A stretch of DNA of 64,000 nt, from NCBI GenBank assembly GCA_900542145.1, contig UQMF01000010.1:1-64000 (forward strand), written 5' to 3'. The position numbers were made by a program, and so were the translations under genes. The stretch comes from an uncultured Oscillospiraceae bacterium (GTDB taxonomy: Bacteria; Bacillota; Clostridia; Oscillospirales; Ruminococcaceae). Of the stretch, positions 17,663 to 26,168 are shown one piece after another. The stretch's first letter is position 1; each line of letters starts with the position of its first letter. The notes under the pieces were generated by a model that worked only from the letters and a program-made list of their open reading frames with translations, was not told where the DNA came from and did no database searches.

Positions 17663-18472
17663 ATGAAAGCGATACTCAGGCGTCTTAAAAAGCGCAATTC
17701 CGGTGGATTCACCCTCGTTGAGGTCATCGTTTCCTGCGCTCTGCTGGCAGTCCTGTTGGGCGGCATGATGCTGTTCATCTACCCGGTCATCAGGACTTTC
17801 GATGACACCGAAAAGGTGTACACCGCGGACAATGTGGCAAACTGCATCGACGAATATATCACCAAGAAGATATACAACGCAAGGCGGATAGCTATTTTTT
17901 CCAATGCGAACTACGATCAGCTGACAAATGTTGAGGAATACAAGAACAAGATCGCGGAGATGAACTCGTTCTGCGCATCGGTCAACAAGAACGACCCGAA
18001 CAAGACTTATGTGCTGCGGTGCATAAGTCTGAGATACGACGCTGCCGATGGGAAGTACTACCTCTACCAGGAGGAGCCGAACATGACGGGCAACGGCGTG
18101 CTCAAGCAGGATAAGGCTCGTGCGGTATTCCAGAAGTGCCTTTACAACGACCTGTTCTTCACGTTCTCCTTCAGCAAGCCGATAAACGGCGACTACCCCA
18201 CCGTGGAAGGCTCCAAGCCGCTCCGCGACGACGCACTCAGCATCAACATCAGGGCGTTCTCCGATTCCGATTACTCCAACCTGGTGTATTCCGGCAGCGG
18301 AATAACCGAGCTGCGTCAGATAAAGACAATGCTCCGCCTCGGTCAGAAGGCTTCGGATTTCAACCTCACCATATATCCGTCGGTTCCGCTGGAATTCGGC
18401 TCGATGGTTGACGGCGAGAGGGATTACTTCATATTCTACATCGAACGTCAGCTCTACGCTAAAGCTCCCTGA
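17663..18472 (+). CDS. Type IV prepilin-like protein (minor pilin)
   Basis: 269 residues from ATG at 17663, placed nine bases behind GAGGAGG at the end of the previous gene. Leader MKAILRRLKKRNSGG, then FTLVEVIVSCALLAVLLGGM with Glu5 of the mature form. The body contains no further motif I recognise. PilW/ComGF-type minor pilins share this long, variable head. It is last in the first half of the pilus cluster, followed by a strong hairpin that mainly serves the opposing peptidase gene. Confidence 0.85.
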   Translation: MKAILRRLKKRNSGGFTLVEVIVSCALLAVLLGGMMLFIYPVIRTFDDTEKVYTADNVANCIDEYITKKIYNARRIAIFSNANYDQLTNVEEYKNKIAEMNSFCASVNKNDPNKTYVLRCISLRYDAADGKYYLYQEEPNMTGNGVLKQDKARAVFQKCLYNDLFFTFSFSKPINGDYPTVEGSKPLRDDALSINIRAFSDSDYSNLVYSGSGITELRQIKTMLRLGQKASDFNLTIYPSVPLEFGSMVDGERDYFIFYIERQLYAKAP

Positions 18473-18477
18473 TAAAC

Positions 18478-18508
18478 AAAAACTCACCGCCGGTCAGCCG
18501 GCGGTGAG
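18478..18508 (-). terminator. Terminator of the prepilin peptidase gene
   Basis: Perfect eleven-base-pair stem CTCACCGCCGG (18483-18493) / CCGGCGGTGAG (18498-18508) with loop TCAG. On the minus strand it is followed by TTTTTGTTT. On the plus strand only a weak T tail follows, but it may still stop transcripts from the prepilin side. Confidence 0.8.
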
Positions 18509-18523
18509 GAATGTGTTTAAGGG

Positions 18524-19576
18524 TCAGATGGACATCAGACCGATGTACCAGCTGATTATCTGGCTGCCGAACAGGAACGCTGCCGCGATCCCCACGGAGA
18601 GGAACGGTCCGAACACCATGCGGCGTGAATACTTCACGCGGGTGATCTGGTCCTCCCGGATAGTTATGCGGAACGCTCCCTCGCGCTCGGTGGTTATCTG
18701 CTCGCGGATACTCTTGCTGAGCGCGGATTTGTCCGGAACTCCCTTCCACGCTTTCTCGTCCAGGAACTCCCACTCGATGTCGGGCTTTCCTCCGGTTATC
18801 GTGCCGACGATCACGTCGTCATGCCCGGCAAGGACGTAGCCTACGTCACGATCCAGCTGATCCTGGTACCAGTCCAGGGCGATCTGGCGTATCTTCCTGG
18901 TCATCTCCAGTTCCGCCTTGTGATCGCGTATTTTTCTGGTGATGCCGTAGATGGCTCCCAGGACGATACCAATGAACAGCGCAGGGAATACGCGATATCC
19001 AAGCAGCAGGGAAGCTCCTGCCATCAGCTGGAGATCGCCGCCGCCCATGCCGCCTATCAGCACGAGGATTATGAACATCACTACGACAACTCCGAAGGAG
19101 ATAAGGCGCTCATACCACGGGGAGAGCATGGAGTTCCCCCAGGGGATAAAGAACGACGCAATTCCCAGGACTGCAACAGTGATGCTGCACCAGTAGGGGA
19201 TCTCGAAGTGGTCGATGTCGATACCGCTGAGCACTATCAGCACGGCGAACAGGACGCACGCCACGGCGAACTCCCAGGAGAAGCCGTATACGAGGAACGC
19301 ACCTAGGTAGGAAACCGCGCACAGCGCCTCCATTATCATGTATCTGGGAGAGATCCTGGAGCCGCAGAAGCGGCACTTTCCGCGGAGGATTATCCAGCTG
19401 AATATCGGGAACATGTCATACCACTTCAGCCGGTTGCCGCAGGAGAAACAGTGGGAGGGCTCCCTCACGATGGACTGGTGCAGCGGAGTGCGGTATATCA
19501 CCACATTCAGGAAGCTGCCTATCGCCGAGCCGAAAAGGAACACGAATACGCAGGAAATAACTTTCAATGCCGTCAT
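18524..19576 (-). CDS. pilD: Prepilin peptidase (A24 aspartic protease) with inserted domain
   Basis: 350 residues; typical bacterial PilD/ComC is about 230-290. It cleaves prepilin leaders and may methylate the new N-terminus. Seen: first helix GSAIGSFLNVVIYR, zinc-type CFSCG and CRFCG pairs, catalytic aspartates in GIDIDHFEIPYW and GMGGGDLQLM, and the late RRMVFGPFLSVG segment. Between the catalytic part and that last segment there is an extra charged stretch of about 100 residues (~205-315) on the cytoplasmic side, which I do not recognise. It is transcribed against the pilus genes from its own promoter. Confidence 0.92.
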   Translation of the reverse strand: MTALKVISCVFVFLFGSAIGSFLNVVIYRTPLHQSIVREPSHCFSCGNRLKWYDMFPIFSWIILRGKCRFCGSRISPRYMIMEALCAVSYLGAFLVYGFSWEFAVACVLFAVLIVLSGIDIDHFEIPYWCSITVAVLGIASFFIPWGNSMLSPWYERLISFGVVVVMFIILVLIGGMGGGDLQLMAGASLLLGYRVFPALFIGIVLGAIYGITRKIRDHKAELEMTRKIRQIALDWYQDQLDRDVGYVLAGHDDVIVGTITGGKPDIEWEFLDEKAWKGVPDKSALSKSIREQITTEREGAFRITIREDQITRVKYSRRMVFGPFLSVGIAAAFLFGSQIISWYIGLMSI

Positions 19577-19610
19577 TGTTCAATGACCCCCTTAAAGAGA
19601 TATTGGTTTC

Positions 19611-19639
19611 ATTTTACCATAAAATCATGCATTTTGCAA
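19611..19639 (-). promoter_or_regulatory. Sigma-A promoter of pilD
   Basis: Minus strand TTGCAA (19639-19634), a 17-bp spacer and TAAAAT (19616-19611), about 35 bp upstream of the start codon. Confidence 0.75.
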
Positions 19640-19776
19640 GGGGTTTTGAATAATACGCGGCGCGCACCATATTTACAGATAACACCGCAGGGCGGTTTGC
19701 ACGGCGACTCGCCGGGCGCAGCGGAGATGCGGCAGCCGTATCCTCGCCGAATATTCTGAAAGGAAGAATTAGCATA

Positions 19777-21486
19777 ATGGCTGGACCTATTAGAAATCTG
19801 CCCATCGGTCAGATACTGGTGGAGAATGGATTCATCAACGAAAAGCAGCTGCAGGAGGCGCTTGATAAGCAGAAAACCAGCAACGGCAAAATGCTTGGCG
19901 ACGTCATGCTCGAAATGGGGCTTGTTTCCGAAACGCAGCTGGCGCAGGCGCTCTCCATCAGACTGAAGGTGCCTTTCGTTGACCTGGCTTCCGTGCAGAT
20001 AAACAAGGACGCGGTAATGAAGATCCCCGAGCAGACCGCAAGGGAAAAGACCGTAATCGCGTTCGATATGCACAACAACCGCCTGATGGTGGCTTCCAAC
20101 GACCCGATCAACTTCTACATCTTTGAGGAGCTGAAGGTCCAGACCGGCATGGAGATCGTGCCGCAGATATCCACCAAGACCCAGATCCAGGAGGCTATCG
20201 GCAGATTCTACTCGCAGCAGACCGTTAACAAGGTTATGAACGAACTGGACGACGAGGCTGCCGCCGCTGCTCAGCAGAACCAGGTGGTGGATCAGCAGTC
20301 CGGCGAGCGTATCGACAACGCGCCTATCGTCCGCCTGGTAAACACCATGGTTGAAACCGCATTCCACATCAATGCGTCGGATATCCATATCGAGCCGTTC
20401 AAGAACCGCACCCGTATCCGTTTCAGAGTTGACGGCGAGCTTGTAGAGCAGGAGGCAATGAAGGTTTCCCCGGCGCTGCATAACTCCCTCATCACCCGTA
20501 TAAAGATCCTCGGCGGAATGAACATCGCCGAGAAGAGAATCCCGCTTGACGGACGTTTCGGAATGAAGATCGACGGCATCAACCTCGACGTCCGTGTATC
20601 CACGATCCCGTGCGTTTACGGCGAGAAGTGCGTTATACGACTGCTTTCCACCGCCGATGAAAAGACAAGAAAGATCACCGACCTTGGTATGACGGATTAC
20701 AACTACGAGATGTTCAAGCAGATAATCCGCTGCCCGAACGGCGTTATGCTGGTTACAGGCCCTACCGGTTCCGGTAAGTCCACGACGCTTTACGCGACCC
20801 TCGGAGAGCTTTCCAAGCCGAACGTAAACATCGTAACCGTTGAGGACCCTGTCGAGAAGAAGATCGACGGCGTAAACCAGTGCCAGATCAACGCAAAGGC
20901 AGGCATGACCTTCGCCGCCGCCCTCCGTTCTATCCTCCGTCAGGACCCGGATATCATAATGGTCGGAGAGATCCGTGACGGCGAAACGGCGGATATCGCC
21001 ATCAGAGCCGCTATCACAGGTCACTTCGTGCTTTCCACACTGCATACCAACGACGCGGCTTCAACCATCGTCCGTCTGGTGGACATGGGCGTTGCGCCGT
21101 ACATGGTCGCTTCCTCCCTGGTTGGTATCATCGCTCAGCGACTTGTCAAGCTTCTCTGCAACGAGTGCAAGGAGCAGATCACCCTCACCGATCCGGCTGA
21201 CCTCCGCCTTGTAAGCATGGATAAACCCGTGCAGATATGTCAGGCGCACAAGGGCGGCTGCAAGAAGTGCAGGGGAACGGGTTATTCCGGACGTACCGCT
21301 ATCCATGAGATCATCGTTACGTCTAACGATATAAAGGAACTCATCTCCAGGGGCGCCACCGCCGAGGAGATCGGCGCCAAGGCAACGGAGAACGGTACGC
21401 TGCTGCTTCGTGACAACGTTACGAAGATGGTGCTTGCCGGAAGAACTACCATGGACGAGCTGGTTAAGGCGACGTATACAGTCTGA
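19777..21486 (+). CDS. pilB: Type IV pilus extension ATPase PilB
   Basis: 569 residues, family length. It drives pilus extension. N-terminal GspE-N domain (LPIGQILVENGFINEKQL), then the ATPase: HINASDIHIEP, Walker A GPTGSGKSTT near residue 327, Asp box TVEDPVEKKIDG, Walker B DPDIIMVGEIRDGETADIA, His box HFVLSTLHTNDA, and a zinc tetracysteine loop (CNECKEQ ... CKKCRGTGYSG). The tetracysteine and long N-domain mark it as extension rather than retraction ATPase. pilT follows 132 bp later on the same strand. I see no convincing promoter in the 140 bp upstream of the start. Confidence 0.96.
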   Translation: MAGPIRNLPIGQILVENGFINEKQLQEALDKQKTSNGKMLGDVMLEMGLVSETQLAQALSIRLKVPFVDLASVQINKDAVMKIPEQTAREKTVIAFDMHNNRLMVASNDPINFYIFEELKVQTGMEIVPQISTKTQIQEAIGRFYSQQTVNKVMNELDDEAAAAAQQNQVVDQQSGERIDNAPIVRLVNTMVETAFHINASDIHIEPFKNRTRIRFRVDGELVEQEAMKVSPALHNSLITRIKILGGMNIAEKRIPLDGRFGMKIDGINLDVRVSTIPCVYGEKCVIRLLSTADEKTRKITDLGMTDYNYEMFKQIIRCPNGVMLVTGPTGSGKSTTLYATLGELSKPNVNIVTVEDPVEKKIDGVNQCQINAKAGMTFAAALRSILRQDPDIIMVGEIRDGETADIAIRAAITGHFVLSTLHTNDAASTIVRLVDMGVAPYMVASSLVGIIAQRLVKLLCNECKEQITLTDPADLRLVSMDKPVQICQAHKGGCKKCRGTGYSGRTAIHEIIVTSNDIKELISRGATAEEIGAKATENGTLLLRDNVTKMVLAGRTTMDELVKATYTV

Positions 21487-21618
21487 TAAAGTGCGTGGTA
21501 ATATTACTCCTCGGATAATCCAACTGGGATACGGACAGCGGAATGCCGTGCAGGGAAGTTGTCCGGGAGCAATAATACGGACGCCGCCGGAATACTTATT
21601 TAAAAGGAGCGTAACATC

Positions 21619-22710
21619 GTGGAAGGCATGAACACAAACAATATAATGGACATCAACAGGATACTTGACGAGGCGCGCGAACTCGGCTGCTCGGACTTGC
21701 ACTTCACCGCAGGTCTGCCGCCGGTAGTACGTCTGCACGGTTCCATCAGGAAGCTCAGCGGCTACCCGGACTGCACTGAGCCGATCATCGTAAACATCAT
21801 CAACCAGATCACCTCGATCAAGCATAAATCCCAGATATCCAAGGGACTGGACACCGACTTCTCGTATGTGTCCACCGCGGGATTCCGTCACAGAGTCAAC
21901 GTGTATCGTCAGCGCGGATACCACGCTGTTGCGATACGACTTCTGCGCAACGATATCCCGACCCTTGCCGACCTGTCGCTTCCGGCTACGCTGGGCGAAT
22001 TCGCAATGGCGCCACGCGGACTGGTGCTTGTAACAGGCCCTACCGGTTCCGGTAAGTCCACAACACTGGCGGCGATGATCGACCACATCAACAGATCAAA
22101 GAACTGCCACATCATCACCGTCGAGGATCCTATCGAGTATCTGCACACACATAAGCAGTCCATGGTAAACCAGCGTGAGATCGGGCAGGATGTTGACAGC
22201 TTCGCCGGATCTCTCCGTGCCGCACTCCGTGAGGACCCGGACGTTATCCTGGTCGGAGAAATGCGTGACTTTGAAACCATCAACGCTGCCGTAACCGCCG
22301 CAGAAACCGGTCACCTCGTGTTCTCCACACTGCATACCACCGGCGCCGCAGAAACCATCGACCGTATCATCGACGTATATCCGCCGCACTCCCAGGGGCA
22401 GATCCGCTCACAGCTTGCGAACTCCGTTGTCGGTATCATCTCCCAGACCCTCGTCCCCACCGCAGACGGCAAGGGACGCTGCGCGGCTCTCGAGATACTC
22501 GCGGCAACCGATGCGATACGCTCCATGATCCGTGAGGGCAAGATATTCCAGGTTCCCACTGCGATCGCGACAGGTAAGAAGAACGGAATGTTCACCCTCG
22601 ACCAGGACCTTGCAAGACTGGTCAACATGGGCAAGATCACCAAGGAAGTCGCGCTCACACGCTGCCAGGATCCGAACGAATTCAAGAGATATCTCTCCGT
22701 TGGATTCTGA
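21619..22710 (+). CDS. pilT: Type IV pilus retraction ATPase PilT
   Basis: 363 residues from GTG at 21619, nine bases behind AAGGAG. Typical PilT: GCSDLHFTAGLPPVVRLHG at the start, Walker A GPTGSGKSTT near residue 140, Asp box TVEDPIEYLH, Walker B DPDVILVGEMRDFETI, His box HLVFSTLHTTGAAETI and the ALEIL segment near the end. It has no zinc loop. PilT depolymerises the pilus and powers twitching, so this pilus is probably retractile. A prepilin follows. Confidence 0.96.
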   Translation: MEGMNTNNIMDINRILDEARELGCSDLHFTAGLPPVVRLHGSIRKLSGYPDCTEPIIVNIINQITSIKHKSQISKGLDTDFSYVSTAGFRHRVNVYRQRGYHAVAIRLLRNDIPTLADLSLPATLGEFAMAPRGLVLVTGPTGSGKSTTLAAMIDHINRSKNCHIITVEDPIEYLHTHKQSMVNQREIGQDVDSFAGSLRAALREDPDVILVGEMRDFETINAAVTAAETGHLVFSTLHTTGAAETIDRIIDVYPPHSQGQIRSQLANSVVGIISQTLVPTADGKGRCAALEILAATDAIRSMIREGKIFQVPTAIATGKKNGMFTLDQDLARLVNMGKITKEVALTRCQDPNEFKRYLSVGF

Positions 22711-22801
22711 TATCCCGGGTATTTTCCCGGCTGTATGGAAATTCCGCAGCCGGGATTTTCCGTATCCGGGGCGACATGCAATAAAAGGAAGGGTTGGTAA
22801 C

Positions 22802-23395
22802 ATGAGTCTTAAAGGAAAAAAGGGATTCACGCTGGTGGAAATGCTAGTTGTCATAGCGATAATCGGCGTGCTCGCCGGGATACTTATCCCGACGATGATA
22901 GGCGTTGTGCAGGATTCCCAGATCGCTTCTGCAAACGACACCGCGAAATCCATCAGAAGCCGCACGGCGGAATTCCTGGTGGGTCTGGATACCCGGCTGA
23001 AAACCCGGGTGACGGGGCAGCGGTCGGTGTATATCACCGTGAGCGGCGGCGACTGGTCGATAACCGGGGGGAATGCCTCCGACTGGCTGGACGGGAAGAA
23101 CCACTGGTCAACCGCGGTGACGGTGCGCGGCGACAACCCGGCAAATCGCGAAACGGAGCTTCTTCCGTATCTGGCTTCGACTATGCCAGATGTGGACAGC
23201 GCATACATGGAAATGCATATAGAGGAGGGAACCGTTATTGGCGTGTCGTTCATCAATAACGCAGCGGCGCCGGTGTCAGATATGCCGCTTCCGTCGGATT
23301 TCCGCAGTGGTGTGTTCGGATATGGGGGTTCTCAGAAAGCCGGGATATGCGATGGCGAGATTCTCGGCACATCGCCAATTCTTCCTCTCGCATGA
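22802..23395 (+). CDS. Type IV prepilin
   Basis: 197 residues. The frame continues upstream inside pilT, but the ATG at 22802, preceded by AAAGGAAGG, gives the normal short leader MSLKGKKG followed by FTLVEMLVVIAIIGVLAGIL. The mature protein would be ~189 residues with a conserved N-terminal helix and a variable head. Its head resembles that of the next pilin in layout (SGGDWSITGGNAS; late IGVSFINNAAAPVSDMPLPS and DGEILGTSPIL), so the two look like paralogues. The local DNA uses the ordinary GC-rich codons of the region. Confidence 0.88.
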   Translation: MSLKGKKGFTLVEMLVVIAIIGVLAGILIPTMIGVVQDSQIASANDTAKSIRSRTAEFLVGLDTRLKTRVTGQRSVYITVSGGDWSITGGNASDWLDGKNHWSTAVTVRGDNPANRETELLPYLASTMPDVDSAYMEMHIEEGTVIGVSFINNAAAPVSDMPLPSDFRSGVFGYGGSQKAGICDGEILGTSPILPLA

Positions 23396-23656
23396 GATAA
23401 ATGCGTAATGTAAACGTTTTAGCAAAGTTACATGATTTTTTCACACAATTTGCACAAAAACGCTCATAATAAATAGATTGTTTTAAACGAAATTGCGCCT
23501 CGCATGCAATTTTTTTGAAAAAACGCTTGCATTTTTTTAGACGATAGGATATAATGTGATTACAGCGATGGAGCGGCGCTCCGGAGCGATTTGACAAGGA
23601 TATAACTCCGCTGGGGTTATACATAAAAAATTTTTTATTTTCAGGAGGTCTTTACA
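23396..23656. other. AT-rich promoter and leader of the major pilin
   Basis: No coding sequence. Holds the pilin promoter (23527-23555) and a leader of about 95 bases with two hairpins: GGAGC-GGC-GCTCC (23570-23582) and TATAACTCC-GCT-GGGGTTATA (23601-23621). These are followed by A6T6-rich sequence and the CAGGAGG ribosome site. Confidence 0.6.
23527..23555 (+). promoter_or_regulatory. Sigma-A promoter of the major pilin gene
   Basis: TTGCAT (23527-23532), a 17-bp spacer and TATAAT (23550-23555) in very AT-rich surroundings, separate from the upstream pilB-pilT unit. Confidence 0.8.
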
Positions 23657-24271
23657 ATGATAAAGAAGCTTCAGAGCCTTAAGAAGAAAAAAGGCTTCAC
23701 CCTCGTTGAGCTGATCGTAGTTATCGCTATCATCGGCGTACTGGCAGCAATTCTGGTTCCGACCATGCTGGGTTACGTTACATCTTCCAGAATCACATCT
23801 GCTAACTCTACTGCATCTTCTCTGAGATCTTCCATCAACTCTTTCATCACGAGCATGGATTCTGCAGGTGCAGGAATCAAGAGAAGCACGACTGCTTCTA
23901 CTTGGACGATTACAGTTTCTGGCGGAACAGTAACTGCTACTCCGGCGGCTAGCGACTTAACAAACTCTGCATCTAGCTACTCCTATACAGCAACAAACAG
24001 CAAAGTTGATGGTTCCTGCAACAGCGGTTTCGCTGGCAAGTTCGCTGACATGATTGCTAATGACTATACTTTCACTGACGCAGCTGTTACAGCTTATATT
24101 CAGAATGGTCAGTGCATCGGTGTAGTTTACTACGCAGGCGATACAATGCCTTCCGATATTCCTGGTGATAGTGATTTCACCGCAGGGACATATGCTTGGG
24201 ATTCTGCTAATGATGTTGGCGTTAAGGGCGGCGAGATTATCGGCACAAACCCCGATCTTAAGATGTCTTAA
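23657..24271 (+). CDS. pilA: Type IV prepilin, probable major pilin
   Basis: 204 residues. Leader MIKKLQSLKKKKG, then FTLVELIVVIAIIGVLAAIL with mature Glu5. The head is small and Ser/Thr/Ala-rich. Three features argue that this is the abundant fibre subunit: its own strong promoter, a structured leader with AGGAGG, and codon choice (many TCT, GCT, ACT) unlike its GC-rich neighbours, as in highly expressed genes. It has a late segment (GGEIIGTNPDLKMS) shared in form with the preceding prepilin. Confidence 0.9.
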   Translation: MIKKLQSLKKKKGFTLVELIVVIAIIGVLAAILVPTMLGYVTSSRITSANSTASSLRSSINSFITSMDSAGAGIKRSTTASTWTITVSGGTVTATPAASDLTNSASSYSYTATNSKVDGSCNSGFAGKFADMIANDYTFTDAAVTAYIQNGQCIGVVYYAGDTMPSDIPGDSDFTAGTYAWDSANDVGVKGGEIIGTNPDLKMS

Positions 24272-24304
24272 TCTTCAAATGATTGGAAATTAGTCAACAC
24301 GGTT

Positions 24305-24340
24305 TTCCTCGGCGGCGCAAGCCGTCGGGGAATTAGTGTT
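24305..24340 (+). terminator. Hairpin after the major pilin
   Basis: Twelve-pair stem (two wobbles) TTCCTCGGCGGC (24305-24316) / GCCGTCGGGGAA (24321-24332) closed by a GCAA tetraloop. The T tail is weak (TTAGTGTTATT), so it may act as partial terminator or 3' stabiliser and so lower expression of the following prepilin. Confidence 0.5.
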
Positions 24341-24434
24341 ATTATTCAAGCGTTTATCCGACATCAGATGAGCGTTTGAATAATGGCGCTCCGGCGCTCA
24401 GCGCGCACATAATTCACGAAAGGCGGAATATCGC

Positions 24435-25172
24435 ATGATACAATACCTTCAGAGAATGAGGAGAAAAAAAGGCTTCACGTTTGTTGAACTTATCGTTGTT
24501 ATAGCTATTATTGCGGTGCTTTCCGCAGTTGTACTGACGAACCTTATTGGTAGCGACAGTTCTAAGCAGCGCTCCGCGAATGTGAACGCGCAGACGTTTT
24601 TCACCGCAGTGCAGCTCGCCATGACCCGTGCGCAGACCACCGAGCGTTCGCTTGTAAGCTACGCCACCGGGGAATTCCACTTCATCGAGTACGAAAAGGG
24701 CGTCAACACCATCAAGAGCCAACTCGGCGAGAGCGCTCCGCTGATGTTCATCGAGGCGGAATTCGAACAGCGAGGAATCAAGGGCGTCCACATTGAGGAG
24801 ACCCTCACAAGGCTCATGGCGCTGCCGGATTTCGACGGAACCACCCAGACCACCCTCGAAAGCTACATCGCGACCAACCTTGACAAGTACATGGTGGACA
24901 GCTACCAGGGGTATTTCTACGCCGTGGTTGACAGCAACTTCACCGTGCTCGCCACACACTTCGTGCAGGACCGCCTGCCCATGAGCACAAGCTACGCAAA
25001 TGCAAGCGCTTTCCGCGACGCGCTCATGCTGAACTCCTCCGAGAGAGTGACCGGCAACGACTGTATTCTCGGCTCCTGCTGGGAGGGCAACGTGTTCCCG
25101 ACCACCGGCGACTACGTCTTTAATGCTCCCGGCTCCACCGACCCGGATTTCGACCTCTACTTCGCTGCGTAA
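24435..25172 (+). CDS. Type IV prepilin-like protein (minor pilin)
   Basis: 245 residues. Leader MIQYLQRMRRKKG, then FTFVELIVVIAIIAVLSAVV. The head contains KQRSANVNAQTFFTAVQLAM, a helix typical after the pilin N-terminus, and a long variable region with three cysteines. Last gene of the pilus cluster; a very strong terminator follows at 25191. Probably a minor pilin. Confidence 0.87.
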   Translation: MIQYLQRMRRKKGFTFVELIVVIAIIAVLSAVVLTNLIGSDSSKQRSANVNAQTFFTAVQLAMTRAQTTERSLVSYATGEFHFIEYEKGVNTIKSQLGESAPLMFIEAEFEQRGIKGVHIEETLTRLMALPDFDGTTQTTLESYIATNLDKYMVDSYQGYFYAVVDSNFTVLATHFVQDRLPMSTSYANASAFRDALMLNSSERVTGNDCILGSCWEGNVFPTTGDYVFNAPGSTDPDFDLYFAA

Positions 25173-25190
25173 GCGCAATATCGGACTACC

Positions 25191-25234
25191 TACCGTAATT
25201 CCTCACATCTGTGCAGGAATTACGGTATTTTTTT
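25191..25234 (+). terminator. Strong terminator ending the pilus cluster
   Basis: Perfect thirteen-base-pair stem TACCGTAATTCCT (25191-25203) / AGGAATTACGGTA (25215-25227) followed by seven T. It insulates the flagellar operon that begins right behind it. Confidence 0.93.
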
Positions 25235-25255
25235 GCAAAAATCGCGTTACGGCGC

Positions 25256-25282
25256 TAAAGTTTGGAGCGGCGCTGCCGATAA
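25256..25282 (+). promoter_or_regulatory. Sigma-28 (FliA/SigD) promoter of the late flagellar operon
   Basis: TAAAGTTT (25256-25263), an 11-bp spacer and GCCGATAA (25275-25282): every position matches the enterobacterial sigma-28 consensus. It lies ~100 bp before flgM. I found no sigma-A promoter here, so this operon should be expressed only after hook completion releases sigma-28 from FlgM. Confidence 0.92.
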
Positions 25283-25384
25283 TATGAATAGGCGAAGTAA
25301 TATATGAGCGTACTATACCCTAAAAGATATCGCCGCTGAACAAAGGAAAGAACATATAAATAATGCAGAGGAGGCAGAGCATTT

Positions 25385-25645
25385 ATGGAGATAAAAAGAA
25401 TAAACGGCGTGATTTCCGCCTATAAGACCGCCAGAAAAGGCACCGCGCAAAGGTCAGAGTCTGCTTCCCAGACCAAGAACACCGACCGGGTGGAGTTCGG
25501 GTTCGACACAGCGCTCCAGGCAGCCAGAAACGGTATCGCCGCGGCGGTCAGGGCGGACGCAACTCCCCAGGAACTGAGCCAGGCTCAGCAGTCCATGGAC
25601 AGCGTGGAGCCGAACGAGCTTGCAAACTACATCATATTCGGGTGA
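25385..25645 (+). CDS. flgM: FlgM-like anti-sigma-28 factor
   Basis: 86 residues, within the size range of FlgM. FlgM binds sigma-28 until the finished hook exports it. Seen: N-terminal MEIKRINGVISAYKT, a polar flexible middle with TDRVEF, and a helical C-terminal half ending in VEPNELANYIIFG, the pattern of clostridial FlgM proteins. Being first behind the sigma-28 promoter and directly before flgN-flgK also fits. Similarity is weak in detail because the family is short and diverse. Confidence 0.75.
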   Translation: MEIKRINGVISAYKTARKGTAQRSESASQTKNTDRVEFGFDTALQAARNGIAAAVRADATPQELSQAQQSMDSVEPNELANYIIFG

Positions 25646-25649
25646 CAAT

Positions 25650-26129
25650 ATGGACGAGAGAACCGCACAGGCAGTCATAAGGTGCCTTGAAATAGACTGC
25701 GACTTCTACCGGGAGCTTCACATGTTCCTCATGAAGAAGCACACGAAGATACTCGACGACGACCTCGAATGGCTCACGCAGTCGCTGAACACGGAGCAGG
25801 CGTACGTCATGAAGAGCCAGTCCCTCGAAACCAAGCGCCAGGCGCTGTTTCAGGGTCTGGGTATCGCCGACAGGAAGCTGTCCGACATGATGGATGAGGT
25901 CCCGGACGGCTGCCGCGCCAAGATGAGGCAGCTCACAATGCAGCTCGGCGACCTCGTGGACAATATCCGGGAGATCAACGCGCAGACAAGCGAGATCGTA
26001 AAGCGCAAGCTGGAGAATCAGCAGGAGCTTGTCAAGCGCGCCGGCATTCTCAACAAGCCCGAAACCTACACCCGCAGCGCGTCCAAGGTTTCCGGCGGAA
26101 GCTCCGCGAAGGCTTTCAGGGAAATATAG
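25650..26129 (+). CDS. flgN: FlgN-like flagellar export chaperone
   Basis: 159 residues from ATG at 25650, four bases after flgM; an earlier in-frame ATG lies within flgM and is rejected. All-helical and charged, with the FlgN/FlgN-like pattern of a long first helix (VIRCLEIDCDFYRELHMFL), LNTEQAYV and a C-terminal helix ending near KRAGILNKPETYT. FlgN keeps FlgK and FlgL soluble and delivers them to the export gate; flgK and flgL follow directly. Confidence 0.8.
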   Translation: MDERTAQAVIRCLEIDCDFYRELHMFLMKKHTKILDDDLEWLTQSLNTEQAYVMKSQSLETKRQALFQGLGIADRKLSDMMDEVPDGCRAKMRQLTMQLGDLVDNIREINAQTSEIVKRKLENQQELVKRAGILNKPETYTRSASKVSGGSSAKAFREI

Positions 26130-26168
26130 CACAGACAGCATTATCCGGCATTTAGGAGGAAAATATAT

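Noticed and set aside
19609..21045. 478-codon open frame on the minus strand opposite pilB
   Set aside because: It mirrors the pilB frame, lacks a ribosome site and has no recognisable motif; pilB on the plus strand shows all ATPase motifs.
21487..21618. Possible c-di-GMP riboswitch before pilT
   Set aside because: The gap has a weak GGACA/TGTCC hairpin but none of the conserved GEMM core or tetraloop-receptor words.
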